DNA of 64,000 nt, from positions 317,296-381,295 of the forward strand of contig NW_021167089.1 of NCBI RefSeq assembly GCF_003711515.1. The letters run 5' to 3'. The position numbers and the translations under genes were made by a program. The notes beneath the pieces were generated by a model, which was not told the origin of the DNA, did not search any database, and saw only the letters and a program-made list of their open reading frames with translations. Below are positions 9,709-21,161 of the stretch, in pieces; position 1 is the first letter of the stretch, and each line of letters opens with the position of its first letter. The stretch is from Sodiomyces alkalinus F11. Lineage: Eukaryota > Ascomycota > Sordariomycetes > Glomerellales > Plectosphaerellaceae.

Positions 9709-11377
9709 GGTGGAAGGTAATGAGTACCGTCGAAGGCGATGGGCATGGGGTTCTTGTGAGGTACTGCTCTCGCTGGTCGTGAGGGCCTGGGTCTATATAT
9801 AGACGACACGATGCTCTCAGCATCTGCGGGCACCGCCTTTGTCCACCTCCTCAGCGGAGGTCGCCGAAGGGGCCGCTCCTTGCTCTCATGATCGTTCCGC
9901 TTGCCCCTTGAGCTTCCCGTTGGCGTGGCGTACTCTCCCCTTTTTCCACTTGGAAGGAAAGCCAGTCCGCTTCGGGGACCTTCCCTTGTCGATCCAGCCA
10001 TTGAGGCAGTTTGATGTGGCGACCGAAGCGCCGCTGCACTCGTGTTCGGCCTTGGCCAAAGAGATGAGCAGCCGCCCCCCTTCTCAACCATCCAGGATCT
10101 TGGCCGCTGAATTCCGACCCGGACGCAGCTGCCCCCTCTTGTCCGGTGATGAGAGAGCGTGATGCAACCACGCCCTCTTGCCCAACCATTCAGGATGGTC
10201 GTCAAGGTAGGCCCCGGACCAGTGATGACCATGCCTAGGATGTAGCCGCCCCCTTTTTCCACTTCTCGGCTCAGGAGGTCGCCATCCACAACGTGAGGCC
10301 CCCGATGGACCTATCCAAGCTTCGTGTTGCGTGGTCCCCGGAACGGCTGAGCCTTTTCACAGCCGGTGATGCTGGCCGTTCCAGACGAAGAAGGACATCG
10401 TGAGATTCGACAAGAGTCCCACATGGGCTCACCCAGCATTCGTGTCTTCGAGGAGACCAGTCGTCGTGGCGGATAGGAGAGCGTCATGCCCGGCATGTAG
10501 CCATCCACTTCTGACCCGGGCCTCGGCGACGCCCGTGCCGCCGCCCCCTTTTTCCACCTCTCAGCAGAAGGACCGGTGACGAGCGAGTGTCATGCCCAGA
10601 AGGCCGCCATCTCCCTTCCGTGTCTCGTCCCTTCCATGAGGTCCCCGATTATGGTCACCCAGCTTGAATCCTAGCCAGAACCTCGTATTGCGTGGTCCCC
10701 GAAGCGGCCGCCGAGTCAATAGTTTTGCTGAACCGTGACACTCGGTGTGATCATTCGTCCGCTGGTGGGATGAGTTGGCACATGCCAGGGTTGCAGGCCT
10801 GGCGATGCCGGGAGGCTGACGGATGAGCCTGGTCGGCGAAGGGGCGGTGATGCGATGCGGCATTTCTGGTATTGGCCGCCATGGGGAAGGGATGGGAAAA
10901 TGAAGAATGTCAGGGAGCCCGGAGACGGGAGATAGACGGCGCTTTAAGTACTCGAATGATGGGAGGGACATCACGAGATACGACGATGGGAGGGTTTGTG
11001 TACATGAGAGGTGGGTCAGCACAGACCATTCACGCACGTGACCCCCCAATTTGGGGCAATCAGAAAGCTGCTCCCTCGACAGCGTCACACGTATTCCACT
11101 TATCTGGTGCAACTTCATTGCTGCCGAATCAACACCGGCACCGAGAACATGGCAATGGTTCTCAGTGCTAGTCACAACGAATGAACCATCGCATTGAGGG
11201 AAGGGGGCTGAGAACGGCCGGAAATTGAATATGCTCGTGTACCCCTAACTAACCAAACTCGCACTCAGTTTGCTGGCGCACGGGCCACAACCGCCACCCA
11301 TGGCGGTTGTGGCCCGTGCGCCCAGTTGACCCGAGACCCCAGAGAGCTGCTCGATGTCTTTACCCCACCTTCCACAG
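9709..11377. other. 1.7-kb stretch with short dispersed repeats, no supported gene
   Basis: Short imperfect repeats recur: TTGCGTGGTCCCCG near 10325 and 10690, and CCCCTTTTTCCACNTCTC near 9938, 10247 and 10546. A long minus-strand open frame (10289-9408) overlaps the acidic-protein gene in another frame and merely translates these repeats. A strong hairpin occurs at 11275-11322. Confidence 0.5.
11275..11322. repeat. Perfect 22-bp inverted repeat with 4-nt loop
   Basis: Arms 11275-11296 and 11301-11322 are exact reverse complements separated by CCCA. It lies 55 bp beyond the stop of the minus-strand gene at 11378. The arm contains CACGGGCCACAA, the same 12-mer seen at 1263-1274 and 6553-6564. 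It could be a fold-back (MITE-like) remnant, a cruciform, or an RNA 3' hairpin of the neighbouring transcript. Confidence 0.85.
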
Positions 11378-12028
11378 CTATTCGACTGAGCCCAGTGGCC
11401 ACAAACTATCAGGATCCAAGATAGCACGAGCCCAAAGAATTGCAGGTTGGAAAGAGACTTGGGGACGGTCGTGGTCGAGGTTGACTCCGGGCGATGCAGA
11501 TTCGAGCTGAGCCTCCTGTATTTGAAAACAAAAGGCGATGACGTGTTTGAGTGTAGGCTATTCAGGGATATCGACTGGAAGCATGAGATCCTGCCAGCTT
11601 GCTGGGCGGACGAGGTGAAAGATGATGTGCTTGGCATCGTTGCCATCAGGGATGCCCAAATCCCCCCAGTTGACGGCACGGACGGCCAAATCGATGGAAA
11701 CGCCTCCGTTCGCGTGGTATTCGCAGAGGTTCCGGATTTTCTTCTTCGGCCTAAGGCTCGCAGTGATGGACACTCGGACGATGAGCTCGGGGAAGCTTGG
11801 ATCATTTGTCGGCGACTTGATTCCCGATGATGCTTCTTGCTCGTGGATGAACCGGACCAAAGGATCTTTGCCCTTGAACGGATCAGAGTTGAGATCGGGT
11901 AGATCATCAACATGGCCCGAGGGTAATCTGATGGGTCCACCCTCCCAGATGGTACCTTCTTGCCCTCGCTCGTGGCGGAGCGCGATGGAAAGGCGGCTAG
12001 GCAGCCACTGAAGATGCCGGGAAGCCAT
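11378..12028 (-). pseudogene. Hypothetical gene with a single in-frame stop
   Basis: One reading frame of 217 codons from an ATG (MASRHLQWLPSRLSIALRHE) to a stop at 11378, interrupted only by TAG at 11558-11560. Upstream of it reads DLPDLNSDPFKGKDPLVRF, ASLRPKKKIRNLCEYHANGG and WQDLMLPVDIPE. Downstream the same frame stays open for 59 codons (PTLKHVIAFCFQ to WPLGSVE). No domain is recognised. A C-to-T change in CAG would explain the stop, the same class as in the methyltransferase at 2205. Alternatively the protein simply ends at 11558 (156 residues). Confidence 0.5.
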
Positions 12029-12508
12029 ACCTCAACCTTAGCGGTCCTTACCCTGAAAATAGCGGGCCGACCCGACAGTTTGGGTCGGCATTCTCAGATC
12101 CGATAAGCACTAGGCATGTCAGGAGCGGACCTTTCCCCATCGTGGTTCAGATCGCGCGATCCACGGCGTTGCCGCCGCCGCACAGCCTCCTCAAATGATG
12201 CCAGGGAGGAAGAACACTGATGACCATCAGAACACATTCATCTCACTTCGTTTTGCCGAGCTGAAACGGAGACAAAGTAGAAGTTATTCAATTGGACTAT
12301 CTAGTGCACCCGGTGCCTGCGGGTTTCTCAGCCTCTCTTCTACACCCTCGGTGGCATTGGGACCTTGCGCTGCCGAATCAGTTTCTCCATTTGCCTCAAT
12401 TTCGATTGGCGGTCCTTGCGACCCTTGCGACCCTGGCGGATGGGGCGGCCGGTGTGGAGAATCTCGGGGCGCTGTCCGGTCAGTTGCTTCCGCTACGATC
12501 GGCGGTGG
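12029..12508. other. Intergenic stretch, no supported gene
   Basis: No homology or structure was recognised apart from ordinary mixed sequence. Confidence 0.4.
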
Positions 12509-12690
12509 CTATCTTACGATGTCTTTCATGGCTGGAGGCCAGTTCACGTCTCGTACCGGCTGGAAGACCTCGTAGTCCCGCTACCTCTGTCTTGGGCGAT
12601 GATGGTGATGTTCATGTTGAAGATCTCGCCGAACTCGAAGATCTTGTTGTACAGGCTCCGCCCCCGTCTCTTGCGTCGCACTTCTAGATG
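12509..12690 (-). pseudogene. Possible MADS-like domain relic
   Basis: Reading leftwards gives RRKRRGRSLYNKIFEFGEIF then NMNITIIAQDRG, followed after a one-base frame change by DYEVFQPVRDVNWPPAMKDI and a stop at 12509. The pattern (basic helix start, LxxKxxEFGxxxxxxIxxI, later WPPxMKDI) resembles short MADS-box-like proteins common in filamentous ascomycetes. No convincing start codon or complete domain is present. Recognition is by eye only. Confidence 0.3.
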
Positions 12691-12798
12691 TAACAACCGA
12701 CATCCCAGCCTACCGGCGGCGGTGGCCATATCCGTCCACCTGATGACCACAATCGTCCATTCCCGGAATAGAACATGCCTCCTCTTGGGCTGGAGACT

Positions 12799-15440
12799 TC
12801 AGGCCAGCCCGCCTTTGCCCGAAAACGTCTCTCCTGGGTCACAGTAATGAAAGACGAAACGTGCCTCGACCGGACCATCTCCGAGTTTGGCCTTCTTGGC
12901 GGGAAGCTCCTCCTGGCTGACATCATCGACCCCCCTCTTGAGGCTTGTCTGGGCAGGCAGGAGGAGCTTCTTCGGCACGCGATGTAGGTCGTGCAGATGG
13001 TTCTGGTATGATTCACCGTCGTGAAAGCTGCCTTCGCAACGTAGGTTTGGGCACCGTTCCTGCCATGACACGCCGTGAGCTCTGATGTGCGTCTCCCAGT
13101 CAGACAAGGAACAGAATGATTGAAGTCGTTTTGCGCACCCGAGACCTGTATCCCAAAGACAGAAAGGACAGTGACCCGGCAAGAAAGTCGTCTCAACCCT
13201 TTTCCAGGACAACTCCATCGGAATGAGGTCCTGCGTCAAGTGATCGTGGCAGTGTCGCTCCCACGCCTCGGCGTCATACAGCCACTGATTGCAGAAGAAA
13301 CAGAACTCTGCGAACGAGAACTGCTTCTTTGTACATTTGTAGATATGCAGATGATCCCTGGCCTGTTAGAGGGCCCCTGTTCATGGGTGAAAGGTATACT
13401 CACGAGCTTGACCTTGAGCAGTGGCAAGTCGCACCCAGGCCGGGCCGGTCGGCTTCCGTCTTGGAATTGCAAAGCTTTACCAGAGCCACAAGGGCTGCTT
13501 TCCCTTCCGTGCTTCTCAAGCGAGCCGGTATCGTGAGAAGATCTGCCAACTGTCGACGGAGCGGCATGACCGAACGGAGCCTCGAAAAGGGTCGACTGAT
13601 CCCTCTACACACGAACGTGCGCTTGTCGCCAACCACCATTCCTTTGGAAGTCTCCTCCCATAGCATGTTAAGGGATTTCTTCTCGAGGCTCTCAAGGTCG
13701 CGTCTGAGCTTGCGAACGGGATGGGCAAGAGGTGCTTCGTCCACCTCGGCTGGAGACATAGTGATGACCTCGTGCTTGGCCTCGTGCTTGAACTCAGGGT
13801 CTGTCGGCGAGTCCATAGGCAGTTCGAGTTTAGTGGTTGTAAACGCCCTGATCTGTGCCTCAATCTCCCTATACTCATCGCTCATCGAGAGTTGTTCCTT
13901 CTTCGCTATGGGGAGGGAGTGCCACAGTTCCGGTTCCCATGAAATCTCGAGGTTGCGAAAGAGCTCCCCTATATTCATGAGCCTGGCCTGAGTGCGCATA
14001 AAGGCTGCCTGGCTGTCGATGCCTGGGTTTCGGCTCGCGTAGTGTCGGGCCTGGATATGGTTGTTCACATGCCCCGCCATTGTCTGTCTCTGAATGTCCG
14101 AGCAGTTGGGATTCGCATCTATACTATGTGAGCTGACGCCAGAACACGCGATGGGCTCTACGCACCAATATTAGTAAGACCTTCCGCCCGGAAAGAGTGA
14201 AGGCCCGGAGGATTTGGAAAGCCTGCCCTAATAAGCAAAGACCTCAGTTCTTTGGAAAAGAGCCCTGCTGTCATGATTCTCCCACTTGCGCCGCAGAAAA
14301 TGGGTGAGTTGAGAACGCTCCCATGCCACTGGATGGGGATGATCTCCTTGGCTCTAGGCCTCAACTCCAGAAGCCTCAAAAGCCCATCCAATCCCTGGTA
14401 GTGTTTCAAAGCCCTCGCAGAGCAGAATATGACTAACAAAAACAGAATGGGATTGGTGTACAGCGCCTGGGGCTCCAATTTTCCGCGCTCATGAATGTCA
14501 GGCGTAGGCCTAGATTGTCAGACCACGAAGCTCGTCAAGCCAGCTGCTCCACTTACAACGTGCTGGGAAGATGGCATCTTCCTTTCAAAAACTTAGTCAA
14601 CTGAAGCGCGAACTCGGGTTCTCCTCTCTCATTTTGGTACACAATGAATTGGGTATCCTGGAGCCGAGGTCAGTGCTTGAAGCAATAGCTGATCAACAAC
14701 GTCACCTTGTAGTGGAGCCCTATGTTGCTGTTGTATCGAGAGGAAGACTCGAGATAATCAGAGACTCGCGCGGCTGTAAACACTGACTGGAGAAGGGCCG
14801 CCCATAGATCGTTGCGTAATCTTGGTCGGGCGAAGATCTTCCAATCGAGAGTCCAAAAGAACTCTCCCGCCCAGGTCAATACCTCAGCGGTGGCATGGCG
14901 CCGAGGTCCCTTGTCTGCCACGATGTTAAGACGCTTTCCCAGTGCACCGCGTGGCTCAATGAGCTGAGAAGAGTAAGCGAATGTTCTAAAGAAAGTGCAA
15001 GAATGCTTACACGGGTAACCGATGTGAGATGGTCTTTTGGTATGGTGCCTCGTTCACGGTTGTAGGCGGCGGTAAACTTTTTCCAATACGAATTGAGGCC
15101 CTTCCATGAAAGCCTTTCGTCTGGAAGCTTTCCGCCTCTCATGGCCATTCCAATGCGGAACACATACTCTTTGAGGTCCTCAAGGGAGTCTACACTCCGT
15201 GGGCCATGCTCTTATACGCTGGTCTGGTGAGATGACGTATTGCACGGATGCCGGCTTAAGAACTCACAAGTCATCCCAATTCTGCAGTTGCCGTTCGTAG
15301 TTCTTTTCGGTTATGTCTTCGACGTTCTTGTTAACTGGTTTGTTGTTCACGATTGAGGTGTCGATCTCGACGCCATCTTGCTGCTTCATGTAGTTCTTTC
15401 TCCTCGGCCCTCGTCTAGACGACTTCTTGGGGGCATCCAT
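12799..15440 (-). CDS. DUF3435 tyrosine recombinase with C-terminal C2H2 fingers (captain-type)
   Basis: Seven exons join in frame: 15440-15268, 15194-15011, 14963-14706, 14657-14557, 14509-14166, 14118-13404 and 13357-12799, encoding 777 residues without an internal stop. Family blocks in order: WKGLNSYWKKFTAAYNRERG, QSVFTAARVSDYLESSSRYN (first catalytic Arg region), DTQFIVYQNERGEPEF, LYTNPILFLLVIFCSARAL, IPIQWHGSVLNSPIFCG, the HxxR block PPGLHSFRAEGLTNID and GHVNNHIQARHYASRNPGID with the likely nucleophile Tyr. The C-terminus has Cys/His fingers: FCFFCNQWLYDAEAWERHCH, CPFCLWDTG with HIRAH, and CPNLRCEGSFH with HLHDLH. DUF3435 recombinases are Starship captains, usually the first gene at the element's 5' end and pointing inward. 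If so here, the element would extend leftwards from about 15.5 kb. Start chosen at MDAPKKSSRRGPRRK, the only ATG before exon 2. Confidence 0.88.
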
Positions 15441-16107
15441 GGAGGCGGCAGTGATGTAACTCTAAGGGGGGAAGGTGACAAGTGAGGGAGGGAAGATGAA
15501 AGTTGCGAAGGGGAACACGGGCGGTGCTGGGGACCGACCCCTATTATACCCCTGAGCCAGGTATCTATTTTAAGCAACTCAGTTGTAGTCCGACCTGTGA
15601 TAAGCCGTTGGTGGTACTGAGCCTCTGCGCAGCGGTCGCCAGTTGTTATATCGCTTTCGAGAAGACAATGAAGTAGGGAGGACCGTACACGAGAGGTTGT
15701 TGGCAGCGTTGAGTCCCGGTTGTCTTCTATGAAATGAGTATGACGCTTTGTGTCAAATGGCTTGACGATGATCGTGGTCGGTTGATCCTAGGCAGCATCA
15801 TTGCTTGATTTGGATACGAGACCCTCACAGCTGATGCCAAGGCGTCCCGCTGCTCTCAGGTACCCGAAGTGGCCGCGCAGTAACAAACAACGACCCAGTC
15901 TGTAAAGCAAGCATATCCTGTTGAAAGCCTCTTGGCCAGCAGGGTGTGAGCTGAGTTGCCTCCTGATGGTGCGGTGCCTGGATCGTGTCTATTGACGGAA
16001 CGACCTAGGGAACATGGTTTACCTGCTGCTGGATGGCTGGATGAACAGCAATACACAAGATAGTCGCCGTTAGAAAAGAATCATCGCAATAATAGTCTCC
16101 AATGAAT
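15441..16107. other. Intergenic stretch upstream of the recombinase
   Basis: If the recombinase is a captain, the 5' end of the element should fall in or just beyond this stretch. No terminal inverted repeat or target-site duplication could be identified by eye. No gene is supported. Confidence 0.4.
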
Positions 16108-17025
16108 CTACGTCTCCTCTCGCTCATGGTAGGCAGTAATAAGCACAGAATGGACCAGCCATTTCAACTCCTTCTGTTCCCTCCTCAGCATGAATGGATG
16201 GCATAGCAGGTCTTTGATATCAGGCTTTGAGTTAGCCATAGTGAACATGTCGAAGGCTTCTTGAGACCAATCTTCTGGATAGGTCAGACCTGGAACTGCG
16301 TCCTCGGCTTTCTCCTTGTCCATCAGTTTCATCGTCAGGCGACCGAACGACTCCAAGAGTTTGAAAGTATCACCACCCTTACGGCAACGCTCAACGTTCC
16401 CAATCTTAACTTCTCCTTCTAGGTTGACCTGTACATTCGCGACAGAGAGCTCTTCGTGAACTAGGCCGCTTTCTAGAAGAAACATCGCGCCGGAGAGGAC
16501 CTATAACCATCTCAGTAAAGCCCGTAGTCACTAAAGTAAGTCTCATACCTGGTGCAGAATGGAGCTGAGCTGCTGCTCGCTTGGATATATGGGTGCCCGA
16601 CAAAGATGCCGGAGGGTCGTGGGCATGAACTCCGAAAGTAGGAAGCAACCTTCCTTGGGACAAGAATATATCTCTAGTGCTGCGACGATATTGGGGTGGC
16701 AAATCTGGCGGAGGTACTGTATCTGCTCGTCGGTGTTCTGCCCAGTTATTGACCGGATCATACTGGTTTCATGTGACTTGCGAGCAGTGACAACCCCGAA
16801 TGAATAGCCCAAGTGGATCCGGTACTTTGTATCATAGTGTTTCCAGGGCGAACCGGTGAGTACCGGGACGAGGTCTCGGCCTTCCCTCCGGATAGTTGGC
16901 CGGACGGGAAAGCGGCTATGACGCTGGGTCGGCTTTCGTGTACTGCGCCCTGCCACCTGCTGCGCCCCGTAGGCATCTAGTGGACTGTCCTCGATGAAGC
17001 GAGTATGGCGCTTTGCATCCGACAT
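16108..17025 (-). CDS. Degenerate kinase-like protein (pseudokinase)
   Basis: Two exons, 17025-16549 and 16500-16108, with a 48-bp intron (GTATGA donor); 289 residues from MSDAKRHTRFIEDSP. The fold is suggested by the order: LGYSFGVVTARK, CHPNIVAALEIYSC, FLLSEFMPTTLRHL, then SGLVHEELSVANVQVN where a kinase would have HRDLKPEN, and VKIGNVERC where DFG would be. The catalytic Asp of HRD and the DFG motif are both lost and no VAIK lysine is clear, so catalysis is unlikely. A paralogue fused to a 2EXR segment lies at 21620-22709, sharing SILHQVLSG at the same splice position. An ATG further upstream is absent; TTG at 17070 is not a start. Function unknown. Confidence 0.7.
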
Positions 17026-17218
17026 TGCGAAGTTGCCTTCCCACTCTTCTAACTGAGCTGAGTTTTCCAAGTGTTGGCCGATTCTTTATTTATACACAAA
17101 AGTTGCGGGGCTAGGTAGCCATTTCTGGCCTGTCATTATCGGCCGATGCCAGCTTCGTCCACCTCGACCTTCGATGGTTTTCGTCCATCTTGGGGTCCGT
17201 TTCACCCATAAGGCGCCT
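17026..17218. other. Divergent intergenic region, pseudokinase side
   Basis: Upstream of the minus-strand pseudokinase; ends where the GACATGTC array begins. Confidence 0.35.
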
Positions 17219-17379
17219 GACATGTCCATTTCTCGCACTTGACATGTCTATTCTTGACATGTCCAATTCCTGACATGTCTTATTCCTGTCATTGACATGT
17301 CCCAATCCTGACAAGTCCTATGCTGGACATGTCCGAGTCCTGACATGTCTGATCCCTACATCTGACAAGTCTCCAGTCA
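17219..17379. promoter_or_regulatory. Array of nine GACATGTC/GACAAGTC palindromes upstream of DUF3723
   Basis: GACATGTC begins at 17219, 17241, 17256, 17272, 17294, 17326 and 17342; GACAAGTC begins at 17310 and 17364. Start-to-start spacings are 22, 15, 16, 22, 16, 16, 16 and 22 bp. Between sites the linker is a degenerate YNATTCCT-type sequence, so the array is a decayed minisatellite of a 16-bp unit with 22-bp variants. The 8-bp core is conserved better than the linkers. The array ends about 70 bp before the ATG of the DUF3723 gene, with TATAAG near 17382 between them. Position and palindromy suggest iterated sites for a dimeric DNA-binding protein. Confidence 0.75.
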
Positions 17380-17446
17380 TGCTATAAGAAGGACTCGATT
17401 AGCCACCTTCACGTACCAAATCCTTGGGTTCAGGCCCATAAACACC

Positions 17447-19785
17447 ATGACGTCGCTAAAGCACATCAACAACGAAATAGTGTCCAAGTTGCAAGGGACT
17501 GTGAAAGTTGACTTGGCGTCTCTTTTTTTTGCCATCGGGCCGGAAGAAATAGACGAAGTCGATAAAGATAATGTGGAGCGCCTCGTGAAGATTTTCGAGT
17601 TGGAAGGGTGCAACCGTCTTAGCCCAGCTCACTCCATTCCTGGCTCTATATCGGCTGATGTGCTCCAAACTGCGTTGGCACATTCTAGCCTCACCATCGA
17701 GAACTTGCGAGATGTTGAACCACCCACCCTATACCTGCCTCCAGGTTTGCAAATTGAGTGCCTTCAAGGCAAGCATCGCCTCGCAGCGTTAAGAGAGTCC
17801 AAAAAGCTCCATCCCTGGTGGACGGTCAGACTCTATGTTGGTAGGCCAAAGCCCAGTCAGCGGAAATTTCGAGTGCTAAGTGTTGAGGCCTTTCCACCGA
17901 GGCAAAGCGTCTTTTGATGGAAGACTCTCATAACGAAGGGAGACGTTCTGAAGGCTTCATATTTCTGAACATTCTCAAATATCCATTGACGTCACCGAAT
18001 GCAAAGAGATGGCTAGGAAGGCTCGGCAGTAAGAGCAGGGTTGACACAGCGAAGAGGCTCTACAAGCGCGACAGTCTGGCTGGGGCAATTCGCCTCGTTC
18101 TTGAGATGCCAGGCCAACGAAAGCACTTCAAACTAGGTGTCTGGAAAAGAATAATAACTGAAGGATGTGACGAGGTATGGCCCGGGATTAAAGTGGATGG
18201 TTCAGGTTGGTTGCTTACTTCTGTCTAGGAGATCGTACACTACCTCCGCCTCATACATGACACCTTTGCCTTCATCATGGGATCTGACACAGCCCTGAGG
18301 CTTGTGGATGAAGAGACGGTCCAAAGTTTCGAGCTCCGTGCCCCCGGAGTGTCACATCAGGACGATCTTTACGTTTCTGCTGCCGTGTCGGAAAATGCGG
18401 TGCTCTGGTACCTGGAAGACGAATCCGCCAGGGAACAAGTGATTAGGCGACTGAGAAACGTCCACTACTTGATTCCGACGATCTATTCCTTGCAGATGGA
18501 CTTCTACTACTTGCAGCAGTGCACCAGCGTCATGAGAAGGCTGATATCCGGCAAGGATCGCCTTCCCGTCACCGTACAGTCATTGGCCTGGAGCGCCTTT
18601 ACTCTCCCCCATGCCTCGGTCTTCAGCCCTGAATCAGATTTTCTCGGAAACCTCAAGCTTCTCTATCTCTATATCATGCAGACCGCTGTCGAGCTTTCAG
18701 GCGAGAACCCGCTCCTGGAAGATAATGAAGAGAAGCCGGAGCCTCTGCAGTATGACGAGAGTGCCTGGGTTCACTTAGCTATGCAAGCTAAAGGCAAGGG
18801 GTTTGATTCTGATGAGATATCTCGGCTGTGTTCTGTGGACCTGGAACGTCAAGTGGCTTCGAACCTTCTCCAAGCCGCTCGGCCGCCTTCAGGCTTCGAC
18901 TGGGGGAAGAACTTCGACAAGCTGGTTGATATGCAAGTCAAGATCCTTAAGGAAGCGCAGCCTATCCAAAACGAGCCCGGCAGTCCCGAGCTGATCACTG
19001 ATCGTCACGGAGAACCAATTGCTCGACGCTGTGGGCGCCAGTACTCCAAGGCTTATGCTCACGACCGTCACTTCTATACAGTAGACTTGTTTACATGTAT
19101 GGTGCAGAGGGGATCCGATGTTACCTCCCTGTTTGTTCGGAGATCTGTCTTCCATGCTTTTTGGGGCATTCATGAGATCAAGAACCGCGAGGGTTCAGGA
19201 AATGAAGATGACATGCCGGATGCGCCCGAGGAAGCAGGGGTATCCGGCTCAGACGAATCGCTGGAACTATGTGCTCCGGAAGCTGATGAAGATGACGAAA
19301 TGAGAGACGCCCCAGCTTTTTCAAGGCATTCAGAGCGAAAACAGCCACGCCAAACATTGAGGAAAAGGAAAGCGCAGAGAGACCGGCTCAGAGATGGGCC
19401 AGTTGCCAAGGTCCAATCCAAGGCAACAGCTAAAGGGCCTCGCAGGGCCACCGCCGCTGGTAGGAGCTCGGCGGTCACAACATTCATTCCGCAGCTCGAG
19501 CTCCAGGCTGGGCCGCAAGATGGACAACAAGCAACGGAGCCCGACCACCGACTGATGACTATGATAGTCCGGAAAGACGGTAACCTGGAAGATGCTAGGC
19601 AATGTCGCCGCTCATCAGTCATCCAAGCAATAGATGAAGTTCGCCGCGAAAATCCAGGACAGAAGCTCAGTTTATACAATAGGAAAGGGCGTGGCATTAA
19701 GGCAAAGGACTGCCCTAACTTAACCGAAGATTTTTTTTGTTTAAGCACTGAAACATCTGGTTATCCAACGGAAGAAATATTGTAG
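17447..19785 (+). CDS. DUF3723 family protein
   Basis: Three exons (17447-17840, 17888-18174, 18229-19785) encode 745 residues with no internal stop; introns are 47 and 54 bp. Family blocks: VDLASLFFAIGPEEIDEVDK, NVERLVKIFELEGCNRLSP, LQIECLQGKHRLAALRESKK with HPWWTVRLY, then after intron 1 GLSTEAKRLLMEDSHNEGRR, and EIVHYLRLIHDTFAFIMGSD after intron 2. The C-terminal third has a Glu/Asp-rich segment, a basic stretch (RKRKAQRDRLRDG) and a conserved-looking end with RKGRGIKAKDCPNLTEDFF. The GKHR motif inside the N-terminal domain recalls ParB/Srx-type sequences, but this is inference. DUF3723 is one of the cargo families repeatedly reported in Starship elements; its biochemical role is not established. 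Confidence 0.88.
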
Positions 19786-19844
19786 TAGTACTAGATGAAT
19801 GGAAGCCGGCTTCCTAACTAGCTCAGGGACACACCCTGGAACAC

Positions 19845-20760
19845 ATCAGCAGGCGAGCATCTGCTACTTGATCCCGGCGCAATTCAAGTCCTGCCCGCCG
19901 ACATAGAACACCTCGCCTTATTGAACTTCTGGAAGAATGTCAATGTCCATGCAGCTAGTGTATATTTCAGCGGGCGTATCTATAGCGGGCGGCTTAGAAG
20001 GCTATTCCTAGACCTAGTAGAGAGTGTACGGATCACGTATATCGCTAGGAAGGCGGATATCTGCTTAACACTATAGGTCAGCGCTTTAAGGGTCCGCGGG
20101 GACTTTTCTAAATACGTCTTAATAAGCGATTAATAAGTATTTATTATTAATCTAGTAGTACTAGCTATCGTTAAAGGGTCGAACTGCTAGTAAGGAGCCT
20201 TTCTAGTCGTTACCGGTACTATCGGTGTTTTAGTCACGATAAATAAAGACTAAGGTATTATCCTTAGAGGGAGTCTAAGTACCGTAGATAAAGATCGTTC
20301 CGCTATACTCTTTATACGGACTTACTTCTAGGAGGGTAATATACTTATTCTCCTAGTACTAAAGAGCGATACAGTCTCTAGGGCGCGCCTATAGCCGGGG
20401 AAACTTATCGCCCGACTATAAAACTCGCTATAAGTCCCTATAGATTCTAAGGTCGTTAAAAGTTAGGTTAAGGCAGGAGATAAAGCCCCGAATATAGCCA
20501 GGCTCACCGATTATAGTGCCGTTTAAGTCAAGGCGTTTAAGGCGCTTAACCCAGGAATAGGCGCCCGAAAGGGGCAAAGCCAGAAGAATCGTGATAAGTA
20601 TATTAAACTCTATATTAGCGATGCTTATCTGCTAGAGCGACTACCCGGTACCAGGGGAGTCCGCTTCATGCTTTATAAGCGAAGTCGAATCAGGCAATGG
20701 CTAAATTCGTCCTCGGCCGACTTTGGCCATTCGCATTAGTATATCAAGGCAACAGGGCAT
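19845..20760 (-). pseudogene. RIP-decayed gene, copy A of duplicated segment
   Basis: Minus-strand remnant rich in TA dinucleotides and stop codons. Readable islands match copy B (23146-24120): KMPCCLDILMRMAKVGRGRI, LPLSGAYSWVKRLKRLDLNG, IIGEPGYIRGFISCLNLTFN and DLNCAGIK near the C-terminus. No known domain is recognised. The density of C-to-T and G-to-A differences from copy B fits RIP. Confidence 0.6.
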
Positions 20761-21161
20761 CTTTGCAATGCTCTAGTTGGCAGCTCGGATCACCGATGCT
20801 CGTGGTAATTCAATTCTCGCATGCTTCTCTCACAGAAAGTGCACGTTAAGTCCTGCTGAAACCTACCACCCTCCAAAAGCTCCTAGTGTGGTGGTAGCCT
20901 TATAGGCCGCGTCGCGGTAGCCAGGACTTCCTAAGAAGTTACGAGGCCTGCGACAACGTGTTACAGTAGGTGGGGGCGGGTGACATATTCGGCCGGAAGG
21001 GTTTGCGCCAAGGGAAACCCAACTGGCCCCAAAAATAGCATCACTCAACGCAACTACGCTTTCGGCCCTAACGCGAGCTACTCCTCCAAGTATATAAAGC
21101 AAGGTAGGGAGGCCTGCGTGACGTTTCTCACGCCTGTAGACGTGATCACCAAACCGACACG

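Noticed and set aside
9408..10289. Long minus-strand frame of 293 codons
   Set aside because: Overlaps the acidic-protein gene in another frame and consists of translated short DNA repeats (VEKGGG twice).
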